In this document: one piece after another, positions 1 through 7,994 of the stretch
Numbering within the stretch: the first letter of the stretch is position 1
Layout of the letters: every line of letters starts with the position of its first letter
Assembly (NCBI RefSeq): GCF_050750585.1
Contig: NZ_JBOJLM010000005.1
Location: 124,001 to 188,000 of the forward strand
DNA length: 64,000 bases
From: Salinimicrobium sp050750585
GTDB taxonomy: Bacteria; Bacteroidota; Bacteroidia; Flavobacteriales; Flavobacteriaceae
Reading direction: 5' to 3'
Made by a program: the position numbers and the translations under genes
The notes under the pieces: generated by a model
The model's input: the letters and a program-made list of their open reading frames with translations, nothing else
The model's database searches: none
Told to the model about the DNA's origin: nothing

Positions 1-1
1 T

Positions 2-175
2 GATGAAATTAAATATTACATTGAAAAATTCAGGCCCTTTGACAAAGCCGGAGCCTACGGAATTCAGGAATGGATTGGGCTTATTGGGGTTGAGCATATT
101 GAAGGGAGTTACTTTAATGTAGTGGGGCTCCCAACTCATTTGGTCTACCGCACCCTGCTTGAAATGACCGAATAA
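2..175 (+). CDS. maf: Maf-like nucleotide pyrophosphatase, 3' end only
   Basis: Only the last 57 codons are in the window; the 5' end lies before base 1. The visible peptide has the Maf/YhdE C-terminal signature: a KAGAYGIQ stretch, then an EGSYFNVVGLP stretch, ending shortly after. Maf proteins hydrolyse non-canonical or modified nucleoside triphosphates (dTTP/UTP class) in the cytoplasm and are linked to septum inhibition. The reading frame is open from base 2 to the TAA at 173-175. The family call is firm; the substrate class cannot be decided from this fragment. Confidence 0.85.
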   Translation, partial: DEIKYYIEKFRPFDKAGAYGIQEWIGLIGVEHIEGSYFNVVGLPTHLVYRTLLEMTE

Positions 176-239
176 TTTTTAGCCACACTCCAGGTTTCCT
201 AATCCTAAAAGGTATCTTTACAAAAATTCATTTTCAGGA

Positions 240-779
240 ATGTTAGATGTTTTCTTTCTAAACAAAAATCAGATAATTACCACTGCAGCCATTCTTTTGG
301 CGCTCTGGATCCTGCAGTTTATCATGAAAAAAGCCGCCCACCGCGTGGGGCACCGCAGTGAAATTCACATTACCCGTACCAGGCTAATGTTCAAGTATAT
401 TAACATACTTGTAACTATTATTGCCATTTTTCTGCTCTCTCTCACCTGGGGTTATAATGCGCAGGAGATTGCGCTCATTTTTTCTTCCCTGTTTGCCATA
501 ATTGGGGTTGCCATGTTTGCGATCTGGTCAATTTTAAGCAATATCACTGCCGGGATTATCCTCTTTTTTTCCTTCCCGTACAAAATTGGAAGCCGCATTA
601 AGATTCACGATAAAGACATGCCGGTAGAAGCCGTAATTGAAGACATCAAGGCTTTTCATCTTCATTTGCGTACATTAGATGGAGAATTGATCACTTATCC
701 CAATAACCTCATCCTGCAAAAAGCCGTTTCATTAATTGAAAAAGAATACCATGCCGATGAAGGGAAAGATGCTCTCTAA
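240..779 (+). CDS. Small MscS-family mechanosensitive channel
   Basis: This is a 179-aa membrane protein. Three hydrophobic segments are visible at about residues 12-30, 50-70 and 76-112. The last runs into an FSFPYKIGSRIKI stretch and a short beta-rich tail with YPNNLILQK, which is the pore helix and start of the beta domain of MscS. In the family these form inner-membrane channels that release osmolytes under hypo-osmotic shock. The protein is shorter than E. coli MscS (286 aa), because most of the C-terminal alpha/beta vestibule is missing; such short forms occur in Bacteroidota. It stands between maf and a separately promoted operon, so it is probably transcribed alone or with maf. Confidence 0.8.
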   Translation: MLDVFFLNKNQIITTAAILLALWILQFIMKKAAHRVGHRSEIHITRTRLMFKYINILVTIIAIFLLSLTWGYNAQEIALIFSSLFAIIGVAMFAIWSILSNITAGIILFFSFPYKIGSRIKIHDKDMPVEAVIEDIKAFHLHLRTLDGELITYPNNLILQKAVSLIEKEYHADEGKDAL

Positions 780-802
780 CATGGTTTAGTTAGGAATCTT
801 GT

Positions 803-810
803 TATATTTG
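803..810 (+). promoter_or_regulatory. Bacteroidota -7 box (TATATTTG) for the PIG-L operon
   Basis: TATATTTG matches the TAnnTTTG consensus exactly and lies 25 bp before the ATG at 835. An in-frame ATG at 799 sits upstream of this box and therefore cannot be the start of a transcript made from it, which supports 835 as the real start. I see no convincing TTG -33 element. Confidence 0.55.
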
Positions 811-834
811 AAGGCTTATCAAAAAGAATATCCT

Positions 835-3366
835 ATGCGGAAGCTTTTTTGCCTTGTTTTTCTTTTCATTAGTGTGCTTGCTCAGGCCCAGCAACCTGAA
901 AAATTAAATTCCTCAGAAATTTATTCTGAAATTGAAAAGCTCAACTTCCTGGGATCGGTGTTGTATGTTGCAGCCCACCCCGATGATGAGAATACCCGCC
1001 TTATCTCCTACTTTAGCAACGAACTCAATGCCCGTACCGCTTATCTCTCCCTTACCCGTGGTGATGGCGGCCAAAACCTTATCGGTCCGCAATTAAGGGA
1101 ACTTCTGGGCGTAATTCGCACCCAGGAGTTGCTCGCAGCACGAAAAGTAGATGGCGGAGAGCAATTCTTCAGCCGGGCGAATGATTTTGGGTACAGCAAA
1201 ACCCCTGAAGAAACCCTGAATATCTGGAATGAGGAAGAAGTCCTTAAAGATGTTGTTCGTACCATAAGATCCTTTAAACCCGATGTGATCATCAACCGTT
1301 TTGATGCAAATTCGGCAGGTGAAACCCATGGCCATCACACCTCTTCCGCAATTTTAAGCAGCCGCGCCTTTGATCTTGCAGGAAAACCTTCCGCTTACCC
1401 TCAACTGGCAGATGAGCTGGGAACATGGCAGCCAAAAAAACTCTTTTTTAACACCTCTCCATGGTTCTACGAATCGCAGGAAGCATTTGATGCGGCAGAT
1501 AAATCCCGCTTTATCAGTTTTGACACCGGAGTGTATTTCCCGCTAAGAGGTCTCTCCAACACCGAGATTGCTTCCTTAAGCCGTAGCCAGCACCAGTCTC
1601 AGGGATTTGGCAGCACCGGTACCCGCGGCACTGCTTCAGAATATATTGAACTTCTTAAGGGCAAACATCCGGAGAATAATCCAGATATTTTTCACGAGAT
1701 CAATACCACCTGGAGCCGGATAAAAGGCGGTAAAGAAATTGGCGATATACTTAGCAGAGTGCAAAAGAATTTTAATTTCCAAAATCCTGCAGCAAGTGTA
1801 CCACAGCTGGCACGGGCTTATCAGCTTATTCAAAACCTGGAAGACCGGCACTGGAAAGAAATTAAATCCAGACAAATAAAAGATATTATCACAGCTTCAA
1901 TGGGCCTGTACCTGGAAGCTGTGGCAGGTTCACCCCTGGCTACACCGGGCGAGCAGGTACAACTTGAACTGGAAGCCATAAACCGAAGTGAGATCCCCGC
2001 CGAACTGCTTTCTGTCAAAGTACTTCCTGAAGAAAAAACTATTCCCGTCAATCTTTCCCTTGCCAATAATCGCGCTTCGGTTCAGGAGATTGATTTTGTT
2101 ATTCCTGAAAATATCAACTTCACCAGCCCTTACTGGCTGGATGAAGAAGGAAGCCCTGGAATGTATAAGGTCGCCAAAAATGAACTTATAGGGCTGCCTG
2201 AAACGCCACGGGAGCTCAAAGTCGAGTTTATCATAAAAGTTGGCCAGGCCGAAATTCCGTTTGAAAGGAACATCACCTATAAATTCAATGATCCTGTAAC
2301 TGGCGAATCATACAGGCCTTTTGAAGTAGTGCCGGCAGTGTCTGTCACAGCAGGTATAGATGTGCTAGTATTTGCCAATGGCGCCCCGGGCCGCATTCCG
2401 GTTACAGTAAAGGCCATGACGAATGGTATTTCAGGAAAACTGAGTCCGGGGGAAATGCCCGGCTGGAAAATCTCTCCCGAAAATCACATTTTTGACACCC
2501 TGCAAAAAGGGGAAGAAATAACCTTCAGCTTTGAAGTACAACCACCCGCAGTTCAGGATAAAGTCGTTTTCAAACCAGTAGTTGTGGTAAACGGGAAGAC
2601 TTATTCCAAATCTGTAGTTCAGCTTGATTATCCGCATATTCCGCTACAAACGTTAATGCTTCCGAATAAAACAAGCCTGGTAAAACTGGATATCCAAAAA
2701 AGGGGAAATCTGGTAGGCTATATTCAAGGGGCGGGAGACGTGGTACCCCAGGCGCTGGAACAAATGGGTTACAAAGTTCAACTCCTTGATCCTGAAGATA
2801 TTTCAGGAAATAACCTCCCAAAATTTGATGCTGTAGTAGTTGGGATTCGCGCCTACAATACTATTGATGAATTGCGTTATAGGCAACCGGCGCTTTTTGA
2901 GTACGTGAGGCAGGGCGGCAATCTCATCCTGCAGTACAACACGAGCCGCGGACTCGTCACTGAAACACTTGCGCCTTACGAACTCGAACTTTCCCGCGAC
3001 AGGGTTACAAATGAAGCGGCAGAAGTGACATTTTTGGCACCCAACCATCCTGTTCTCAATTTCCCAAATAAGATAACTTCCAAAGATTTTGAGGGCTGGG
3101 TACAGGAACGCGGACTCTATTTTCCCGACAAATGGGGCAAAGAATTCACTCCGGTTCTCGCGATGAATGACAAAGATGAAGCGCCCACCAAAGGCAGTCT
3201 TTTGGTAGCACCTTATGGGAAGGGCAATTTTATCTATACCGGCCTTAGCTTTTTCAGGGAATTCCCGGCAGGGGTCCCGGGGGCATTCCGGCTTTTCGCT
3301 AATATGCTCTCTCTTCCACAAAATGAACCATCGGTTTCCGGTTTACAACAAGACAATCAGAAGTAA
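835..3366 (+). CDS. Secreted PIG-L/LmbE-family deacetylase with GATase-like C-terminus
   Basis: The product has 843 aa. The start at 835 gives a classical signal peptide (MRKLFCLVFLFISVLAQAQ), so the enzyme is exported. The zinc-binding AHPDDE motif of PIG-L/LmbE N-acetyl (amino)sugar deacetylases is at about residues 47-52, and the second metal/catalytic region GETHGHH is at about 163-169. The middle part is beta-rich (NEW3-like). The last 200 residues, with VVVGIRAYN and a GGNLILQYNTS stretch, look like a ThuA/class I glutamine-amidotransferase-type alpha/beta domain. Such large secreted PIG-L proteins are typical of Bacteroidota and are distinct from the small BshB enzymes. It is translationally coupled to a 35-aa ORF and a symporter, which suggests it deacylates a sugar derivative that is then imported. 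The substrate is unknown. Confidence 0.85.
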   Translation: MRKLFCLVFLFISVLAQAQQPEKLNSSEIYSEIEKLNFLGSVLYVAAHPDDENTRLISYFSNELNARTAYLSLTRGDGGQNLIGPQLRELLGVIRTQELLAARKVDGGEQFFSRANDFGYSKTPEETLNIWNEEEVLKDVVRTIRSFKPDVIINRFDANSAGETHGHHTSSAILSSRAFDLAGKPSAYPQLADELGTWQPKKLFFNTSPWFYESQEAFDAADKSRFISFDTGVYFPLRGLSNTEIASLSRSQHQSQGFGSTGTRGTASEYIELLKGKHPENNPDIFHEINTTWSRIKGGKEIGDILSRVQKNFNFQNPAASVPQLARAYQLIQNLEDRHWKEIKSRQIKDIITASMGLYLEAVAGSPLATPGEQVQLELEAINRSEIPAELLSVKVLPEEKTIPVNLSLANNRASVQEIDFVIPENINFTSPYWLDEEGSPGMYKVAKNELIGLPETPRELKVEFIIKVGQAEIPFERNITYKFNDPVTGESYRPFEVVPAVSVTAGIDVLVFANGAPGRIPVTVKAMTNGISGKLSPGEMPGWKISPENHIFDTLQKGEEITFSFEVQPPAVQDKVVFKPVVVVNGKTYSKSVVQLDYPHIPLQTLMLPNKTSLVKLDIQKRGNLVGYIQGAGDVVPQALEQMGYKVQLLDPEDISGNNLPKFDAVVVGIRAYNTIDELRYRQPALFEYVRQGGNLILQYNTSRGLVTETLAPYELELSRDRVTNEAAEVTFLAPNHPVLNFPNKITSKDFEGWVQERGLYFPDKWGKEFTPVLAMNDKDEAPTKGSLLVAPYGKGNFIYTGLSFFREFPAGVPGAFRLFANMLSLPQNEPSVSGLQQDNQK

Positions 3367-3473
3367 TGGAAGCTCCCCAAAAATACAAGTGGAAAAAAGC
3401 ATACAGCCTTGTGCTCCTCGCCAATGCCGCCTATATTCTCCTGTTTTACATTTTAATGACAATCTTCACCTGA
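3366..3473 (+). CDS. 35-aa single-pass membrane peptide
   Basis: The start codon overlaps the stop of the deacetylase gene in a TAATG arrangement, and the stop lies one base before the symporter ATG, so the little frame exactly fills the gap between two real genes. The peptide begins with a basic, hydrophilic MEAPQKYKWKKAY and continues as one hydrophobic helix to the end (about residues 14-35). This fits a small inner-membrane protein or symporter accessory subunit with its N-terminus in the cytoplasm. No family is recognised. The evidence is positional and compositional only. Confidence 0.6.
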   Translation: MEAPQKYKWKKAYSLVLLANAAYILLFYILMTIFT

Positions 3474-3474
3474 T

Positions 3475-5175
3475 ATGCAAACTATAGACTGGATCATTTT
3501 AGCCGGTACTCTTGCGTTCATCGTGATCTATGGAGTTTATAAAACCCGCGGCAGTAAAGATGTCCAGGATTATATTCGGGGAGGCAACGAAGCCAGGTGG
3601 TGGACGGTGGGACTGTCGGTCATGGCTACCCAGGCCAGTGCAATCACTTTTCTCTCCACACCCGGACAGGCTTTTCACGACGGGATGGGCTTTGTGCAGT
3701 TCTATTTTGGGCTTCCCATTGCCATGATCATCATTTGTATGGTCTTCATTCCTATTTATTACCGGCTCGAAGTTTATACCGCCTATGAATATTTGGAATC
3801 CAGGTTTGACCGCAAGACCCGTACCCTCACGGCTTTGCTCTTCCTTATCCAACGAGGGCTGGCTGCCGGAATCACTATTTTTGCCCCCGCAATCATTCTT
3901 TCGGCGGTGCTGGGCTGGAACCTCACAACCCTCAATATCATCATTGGGGTACTCGTTACTATTTATACGGTTTCGGGCGGAACAAAAGCTGTAAATGTTA
4001 CCCAGAAACAGCAAATGGCAGTGATATTCTTCGGAATGGTCGCAGCTTTGATCCTGATAATTCAATACCTACCGGAAGAAATTAGTTTCACCGAAGCCCT
4101 TGAAATTGCCGGTGCCAGCGGAAAACTTGACGTAATAGATTTTTCATTCGATTTTGACAACAGGTACACCTTTTGGAGCGGCATCATAGGCGGGACTTTT
4201 CTTGCCCTCTCCTATTTTGGAACAGATCAAAGTCAGGTGCAGCGCTATCTTTCAGGAAAATCTGTACGGCAGAGTCAGTTGGGTCTCATCTTCAACGGCC
4301 TGTTAAAAGTCCCCATGCAGTTCTTTATTTTGCTGGTTGGAGTTATGGTTTTTGTTTTTTATCAGTTCAATTATTCACCGTTAAACTTTAATCCGGCGGC
4401 TACAAATGCGGTGAGTACTTCGGAATTGTCTTCGGAATACAATAACCTTCAGGAGGAACTGAAAAAAATTCAGGATCAAAAACAACAGAAATCTTTGAAT
4501 TATGCCAATGCCGGAAAATTTTCAGAAGGAGACAGGGAAAGCTTTAAAAATGACCTGGTACAACTGAATGCTGCCGAATTGCAGGTGCGGCAGGAAGCTA
4601 CACAACTTATTGAAGAAGCCGATCCTTTAATTGAAACCAACGACAAAGATTACGTTTTCATCCACTTTATCCTGAACAACCTGCCGCGCGGTTTGATTGG
4701 CCTGCTGCTGGCGGTGATCCTTTCCGCAGCAATGTCTTCTACAGCTTCCGAATTAAATGCCCTGGCCTCTACCACCATGATCGACCTTTACAAACGAAAT
4801 GTGGGAGAAAAGACCCAGCGACATTACGTACGTATGTCAAAATTTTTCACACTTTGCTGGGGTCTTATTGCCATATCTGTTGCCAGTGTCGCCGATCTTT
4901 TTGATAATCTTATTCAGCTGGTAAACATCATTGGATCTATCTTCTACGGAAATGTACTCGGGATTTTCCTACTGGCATTCTTTATAAAGTATGTAAAAGG
5001 AACAGCAGTTTTTATTGCTGCTTTAATCACGCAGGTAATCATTATCAGGCTTTATTTTCTGGAGGTCATGCCTTATTTATGGCTCAACCTGGCGGGATGT
5101 TTTCTCGTAATTTATTTGGCTGTGATCCTGCAGGTTTTCCTTCCAAAAATGCCAAAAAAACTAACTGACTCATGA
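3475..5175 (+). CDS. Sodium:solute symporter (SSS family)
   Basis: This 566-aa polytopic inner-membrane protein has the SSS layout: an extended hydrophobic core, a VGLSVMATQASAITFLSTPG stretch in the first third (the substrate and Na+ binding region in SGLT/vSGLT relatives), and AAMSSTASELNALAS later, the second sodium-site region. A hydrophilic, coiled-coil-like insertion of about 90 residues (roughly 305-395, rich in E, Q and K) interrupts the helices, as in many Bacteroidota members. Neighbours (secreted deacetylase upstream, dehydrogenase overlapping downstream) suggest import of a sugar, inositol or amino-sugar product. The actual substrate cannot be read from the sequence. Confidence 0.88.
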   Translation: MQTIDWIILAGTLAFIVIYGVYKTRGSKDVQDYIRGGNEARWWTVGLSVMATQASAITFLSTPGQAFHDGMGFVQFYFGLPIAMIIICMVFIPIYYRLEVYTAYEYLESRFDRKTRTLTALLFLIQRGLAAGITIFAPAIILSAVLGWNLTTLNIIIGVLVTIYTVSGGTKAVNVTQKQQMAVIFFGMVAALILIIQYLPEEISFTEALEIAGASGKLDVIDFSFDFDNRYTFWSGIIGGTFLALSYFGTDQSQVQRYLSGKSVRQSQLGLIFNGLLKVPMQFFILLVGVMVFVFYQFNYSPLNFNPAATNAVSTSELSSEYNNLQEELKKIQDQKQQKSLNYANAGKFSEGDRESFKNDLVQLNAAELQVRQEATQLIEEADPLIETNDKDYVFIHFILNNLPRGLIGLLLAVILSAAMSSTASELNALASTTMIDLYKRNVGEKTQRHYVRMSKFFTLCWGLIAISVASVADLFDNLIQLVNIIGSIFYGNVLGIFLLAFFIKYVKGTAVFIAALITQVIIIRLYFLEVMPYLWLNLAGCFLVIYLAVILQVFLPKMPKKLTDS

Positions 5176-6143
5176 CACAAAAAATAAACTGGGGTATTAT
5201 TGGGCCCGGAAAAATAGCTAAAAAATTCACTACCAGCCTCAGGGAAGTTGAAGATGCAAATCTCTATGCGGTAGCGAGCCGGGACCTGCAACGGGCAGAA
5301 GAATTTGCCAAAGAGAACGACGCTACAAAAGCTTACGGCTCTTACGAAGAAATGTTGCGAGATGAGGAAATTGACGTGGTTTATGTGGCCACTCCCCACG
5401 TTTTTCACCACGAACAAACACTGCTTTGCCTGCAACACAAAAAGGCTGTTCTATGCGAGAAACCTTTTGCCATAAACCGGCAACAGGTGGAGGAAATGAT
5501 CGCGGCCGCCAAAGAAAACAATGTGTTTTTAATGGAAGCCATGTGGACGCCGTTTCTACCTCACATAAAATATCTTTGCGAGATCCTGGATTCGGGGAAG
5601 TACGGCAAGGTGAAATATCTTAGTGCCGACTTCGGGTTTTATTTTCCTTTTGATGAGAACAGCAGGCTTTTCCGGAAGAGTCTTGGCGGGGGCAGCTTAC
5701 TCGATATTGGGATCTACCCTGTTTTTCTTGCCCTGCACACCCTTGGTTTGCCCGAAAAAGTGGAAGCTACTGCCCAAATGAGCAAAACAGAAGTGGATGA
5801 AGTCTGCGACGTGGTTTTCTCCTATCCCAACGGGGCCAAAGCTGAACTTCACAGCAATGTCACTAAAGATACGCCAACAACTGCTTATTTTGAGCTTGAG
5901 AAAGCTACGATAAAGATCGAATCAAAGTGGCATAATCCCTCAACAGTTGTGATCACAACGGCTGAAGGAACAGAATCAAAGACCTTTGATGTTGCTTCAT
6001 TTGGATATGAATACGAAGCACGGCATGTGCAGGAAATGCTGAGACAAGGCAAAACGGAAAGCGATGTGATGAGCTTTGACAAAAGCCGGGAACTCATTTC
6101 AATGCTCGATGATATCAGGAAAAAGATTAGGCTGGAATACTAA
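5172..6143 (+). CDS. Gfo/Idh/MocA-family NAD(P)-dependent oxidoreductase
   Basis: The protein has 323 aa. The N-terminal Rossmann fold starts with WGIIGPGKIAKKF (about residues 7-19), and the CEKPFAIN motif at about 95-102 is the conserved EKP catalytic-lysine signature of the family. The C-terminal half is the alpha/beta substrate domain with an SLGGGSLLDIGIYP stretch, which carries the conserved aspartate of dehydrogenases acting on trans-dihydrodiols and sugars. The start overlaps the symporter stop by four bases (ATGA), so it is translationally coupled. It probably oxidises or reduces the imported sugar or cyclitol in the cytoplasm; substrate unknown. Confidence 0.88.
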   Translation: MTQKINWGIIGPGKIAKKFTTSLREVEDANLYAVASRDLQRAEEFAKENDATKAYGSYEEMLRDEEIDVVYVATPHVFHHEQTLLCLQHKKAVLCEKPFAINRQQVEEMIAAAKENNVFLMEAMWTPFLPHIKYLCEILDSGKYGKVKYLSADFGFYFPFDENSRLFRKSLGGGSLLDIGIYPVFLALHTLGLPEKVEATAQMSKTEVDEVCDVVFSYPNGAKAELHSNVTKDTPTTAYFELEKATIKIESKWHNPSTVVITTAEGTESKTFDVASFGYEYEARHVQEMLRQGKTESDVMSFDKSRELISMLDDIRKKIRLEY

Positions 6144-6145
6144 AA

Positions 6146-6226
6146 AAAGAGGCTGTAAAAAGGCATTTTTGCCACCTGATTCACTCAGGGTCTTATGGCA
6201 TTTTTTTGCTTCTTCACAGCCTCTTT
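6146..6226. terminator. Bidirectional hairpin between convergent genes, AAAGAGGCTGT type
   Basis: Eleven-base arms AAAGAGGCTGT (6146-6156) and ACAGCCTCTTT (6216-6226) flank about 59 bases and are bordered by A and T runs, so both strands end in a stem followed by T-rich sequence. It separates the dehydrogenase from the convergent DUF2911 gene. The interior holds two copies of the GGCATTTTT sequence that recurs across the window. The same GAGGCTGT arms occur at 35158-35281, so it may also be a small repeat element. Confidence 0.5.
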
Positions 6227-6246
6227 AAAAGATCAAAAGAGTTATT

Positions 6247-7092
6247 TTACATTGCTCCCCACTCTTTAAGAGAGTCCTGGTTGAGCTTTACATAATCTTT
6301 ATTCCCTGCTTTTTCGGCAGCGGCCAAAGATTTTTTAGCAGTTGCAATAGCCTCTTTCTTTTTACCTAGATCGGCTTCAATTAAGGCTTTTCTTCTCACT
6401 ACCCAATAGGCATCTTCACCACCAATTTCTACCGCTTTTTTGATCCATTCGTAAGCCTTATTAAGGTCTTTCTTTTCATCGTGAAAATAGGTGGCTGCTG
6501 CAAAGTAATCTCCTGCAGAAGGGCCGTTCATTACCCGCTCAATACTTGCCATGGCACGCTCATCAGTAGGCACCTCAAAAGGCAGGGTAGCAATAGTATT
6601 TTCCCAGATAAAGTTCAGTACGGCAGAGTCATTTTGAAGCTCATCAATAAGAATAGTGAACGTTTGCATGGTCATTGGCATTTCCTGGACAGGAGCGGTG
6701 GCCCGCAGAGCAACTTTACTGTCCTGCCAGTCTTGCGGCAAACCCCAATTGTTACTGTCTTCGTAAAAGAGCACTTCCCATTCGTTTTCCTTCGGAATGG
6801 AATAAATGGCATAAGTTCCTGCTTTGAGTTCTTTCCCGTCAATCACCACATTGGTATCAAATGAAATTGTAGTGTTGTTATTGGCACCTGTGCGCCATTT
6901 CTCGCCATAAGGCACAAGATCACCAAAGATGGTCCTGCCGCGCATTCCCGGGCGGGAATATTCAACTGTTACATTGGTAAGGCCAACCTCTTGCTCAATC
7001 TTAGCAGAAGGACTGGGCTGCGGCACCTGAATTTGGGCGATAGCAAAGCTGCTGATGAGCCCTACAAAAAGAAAAAGAGTGATTTTTTTCAT
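6247..7092 (-). CDS. DUF2911 domain protein with TPR-like tail, secreted
   Basis: The product has 281 aa. It starts with a signal peptide (MKKITLFLFVGLISSFAIAQ). The DUF2911 domain fills about residues 25-170, with conserved PSPSAKIEQEVGLTNVTVEY, YSRPGMRGRTIFG and GEKWRTGANNNTTISF stretches. The last 100 residues are helical, with an alanine/lysine-rich repeat suggesting one or two TPR units. The family is common in Bacteroidota and its biochemical role is unknown. A -7 box TATATTTG lies 23 bases upstream of the start, so it is its own transcription unit. Periplasmic or cell-envelope location is inferred from the signal peptide. Confidence 0.85.
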   Translation of the reverse strand: MKKITLFLFVGLISSFAIAQIQVPQPSPSAKIEQEVGLTNVTVEYSRPGMRGRTIFGDLVPYGEKWRTGANNNTTISFDTNVVIDGKELKAGTYAIYSIPKENEWEVLFYEDSNNWGLPQDWQDSKVALRATAPVQEMPMTMQTFTILIDELQNDSAVLNFIWENTIATLPFEVPTDERAMASIERVMNGPSAGDYFAAATYFHDEKKDLNKAYEWIKKAVEIGGEDAYWVVRRKALIEADLGKKKEAIATAKKSLAAAEKAGNKDYVKLNQDSLKEWGAM

Positions 7093-7114
7093 AAATATTT
7101 AAGGTGAGTTTATC

Positions 7115-7122
7115 CAAATATA
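7115..7122 (-). promoter_or_regulatory. -7 box (TATATTTG) of the DUF2911 gene
   Basis: On the minus strand TATATTTG matches TAnnTTTG exactly, 23 bases before the start codon of the DUF2911 gene. A TTG that could be the -33 element lies at 7146-7148, 23 bases further upstream. Confidence 0.5.
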
Positions 7123-7166
7123 TAGAATTTCCTGAATGAACTACTCAAATATTTTTTGTGACATAA

Positions 7167-7191
7167 GGTGTCAAAAATGGCATTTTTAGTG
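7167..7191. repeat. Dispersed palindrome, copy 1 (core AAAAATGGCATTTT)
   Basis: GGTGTCAAAAATGGCATTTT runs directly over the stop codon of kdsB. The palindrome is centred on one G with 7-8 base arms here; the outer GGTGTC has no full partner on the right. Confidence 0.6.
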
Positions 7192-7947
7192 CTCATTTTT
7201 TTTGGAGAGGATCTTTCTCGCTTCTTCAAGATCTTCGGGAGTATCTATGCCTACACCTTTCACTTCAGTTTCTACCATTTTTATGTTCTTGCCGTACTCG
7301 AGGTACCTGATGCACTCAATTTTCTCGGTAGCTTCCAGCTTCAGCATTGGCAGGCGGTAAAAATCCATCAAAGCCTGTTTCCTAAAGGCATAGATCCCTA
7401 TGTGTTTGTACCAGGTAACGCCGGTATTCTCATCACGCGGATAAGGAATGGGAGAACGGGAAAAATAAAGCGCAAAATCGTTCTTATTGGTAATTACCTT
7501 GACATTATTGGGGTTTAAAATGTCTTTTTTGTCGGCCAGAGGAGCTTTTAGAGAAGCCAGATCTATGAGGTCGGCATCTTTTCCGCGGAAAACATCGAGC
7601 AACAGCCTAAGGCTTTCGGTGTCTATCATGGGTTCATCTCCCTGTACGTTCACCACCACATCTACCGGCATATCTTCTACGGCTTCAGCAATACGATCAC
7701 TGCCACATTCGTGTTCTTTTTTGCTCATTATGGCATTTCCGCCGTTGGAGCTTATTTCATCAAAGATCACGTCACTATCGGTCACCACATATACCTCCTC
7801 AAAAAGGCCGGTTTTCATGGCCGCTTCATAAGTTCGTAAAATGACAGTTTTCCCGTGCAGATCCTGCATCAGTTTCCCCGGAAAACGTGTAGCGGCATAC
7901 CGCGCCGGGATCATGGCAATAATACGAAGAGGTTGTTGCGTAGACAT
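7186..7947 (-). CDS. kdsB: 3-deoxy-manno-octulosonate cytidylyltransferase
   Basis: The product has 253 aa, the usual length. It couples CTP to Kdo to give CMP-Kdo, the donor for lipopolysaccharide inner-core assembly, in the cytoplasm. Family motifs are visible: MIPARYAATRFPGKLM at about residues 11-26 (nucleotide-binding loop), VNVQGDEPMI at about 98-107 and SPIPYPRD further on. The stop codon is embedded in a dispersed palindrome. The next gene upstream on the same strand, a helicase, is 47 bases away, so the two may be co-transcribed. Confidence 0.95.
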   Translation of the reverse strand: MSTQQPLRIIAMIPARYAATRFPGKLMQDLHGKTVILRTYEAAMKTGLFEEVYVVTDSDVIFDEISSNGGNAIMSKKEHECGSDRIAEAVEDMPVDVVVNVQGDEPMIDTESLRLLLDVFRGKDADLIDLASLKAPLADKKDILNPNNVKVITNKNDFALYFSRSPIPYPRDENTGVTWYKHIGIYAFRKQALMDFYRLPMLKLEATEKIECIRYLEYGKNIKMVETEVKGVGIDTPEDLEEARKILSKKNEH

Positions 7948-7994
7948 AATTTTGTATTTTCTGTTATACTTCCGAAGAAATTCTGGTTAAAACT

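Noticed and set aside
799..834. Earlier in-frame start for the PIG-L gene
   Set aside because: The -7 box TATATTTG lies at 803-810, downstream of this ATG, and the start at 835 gives a proper signal peptide.
2803..4065. Long minus-strand open frames opposite the PIG-L and symporter genes
   Set aside because: They have no recognisable protein features, while the plus strand has complete families and translational coupling.
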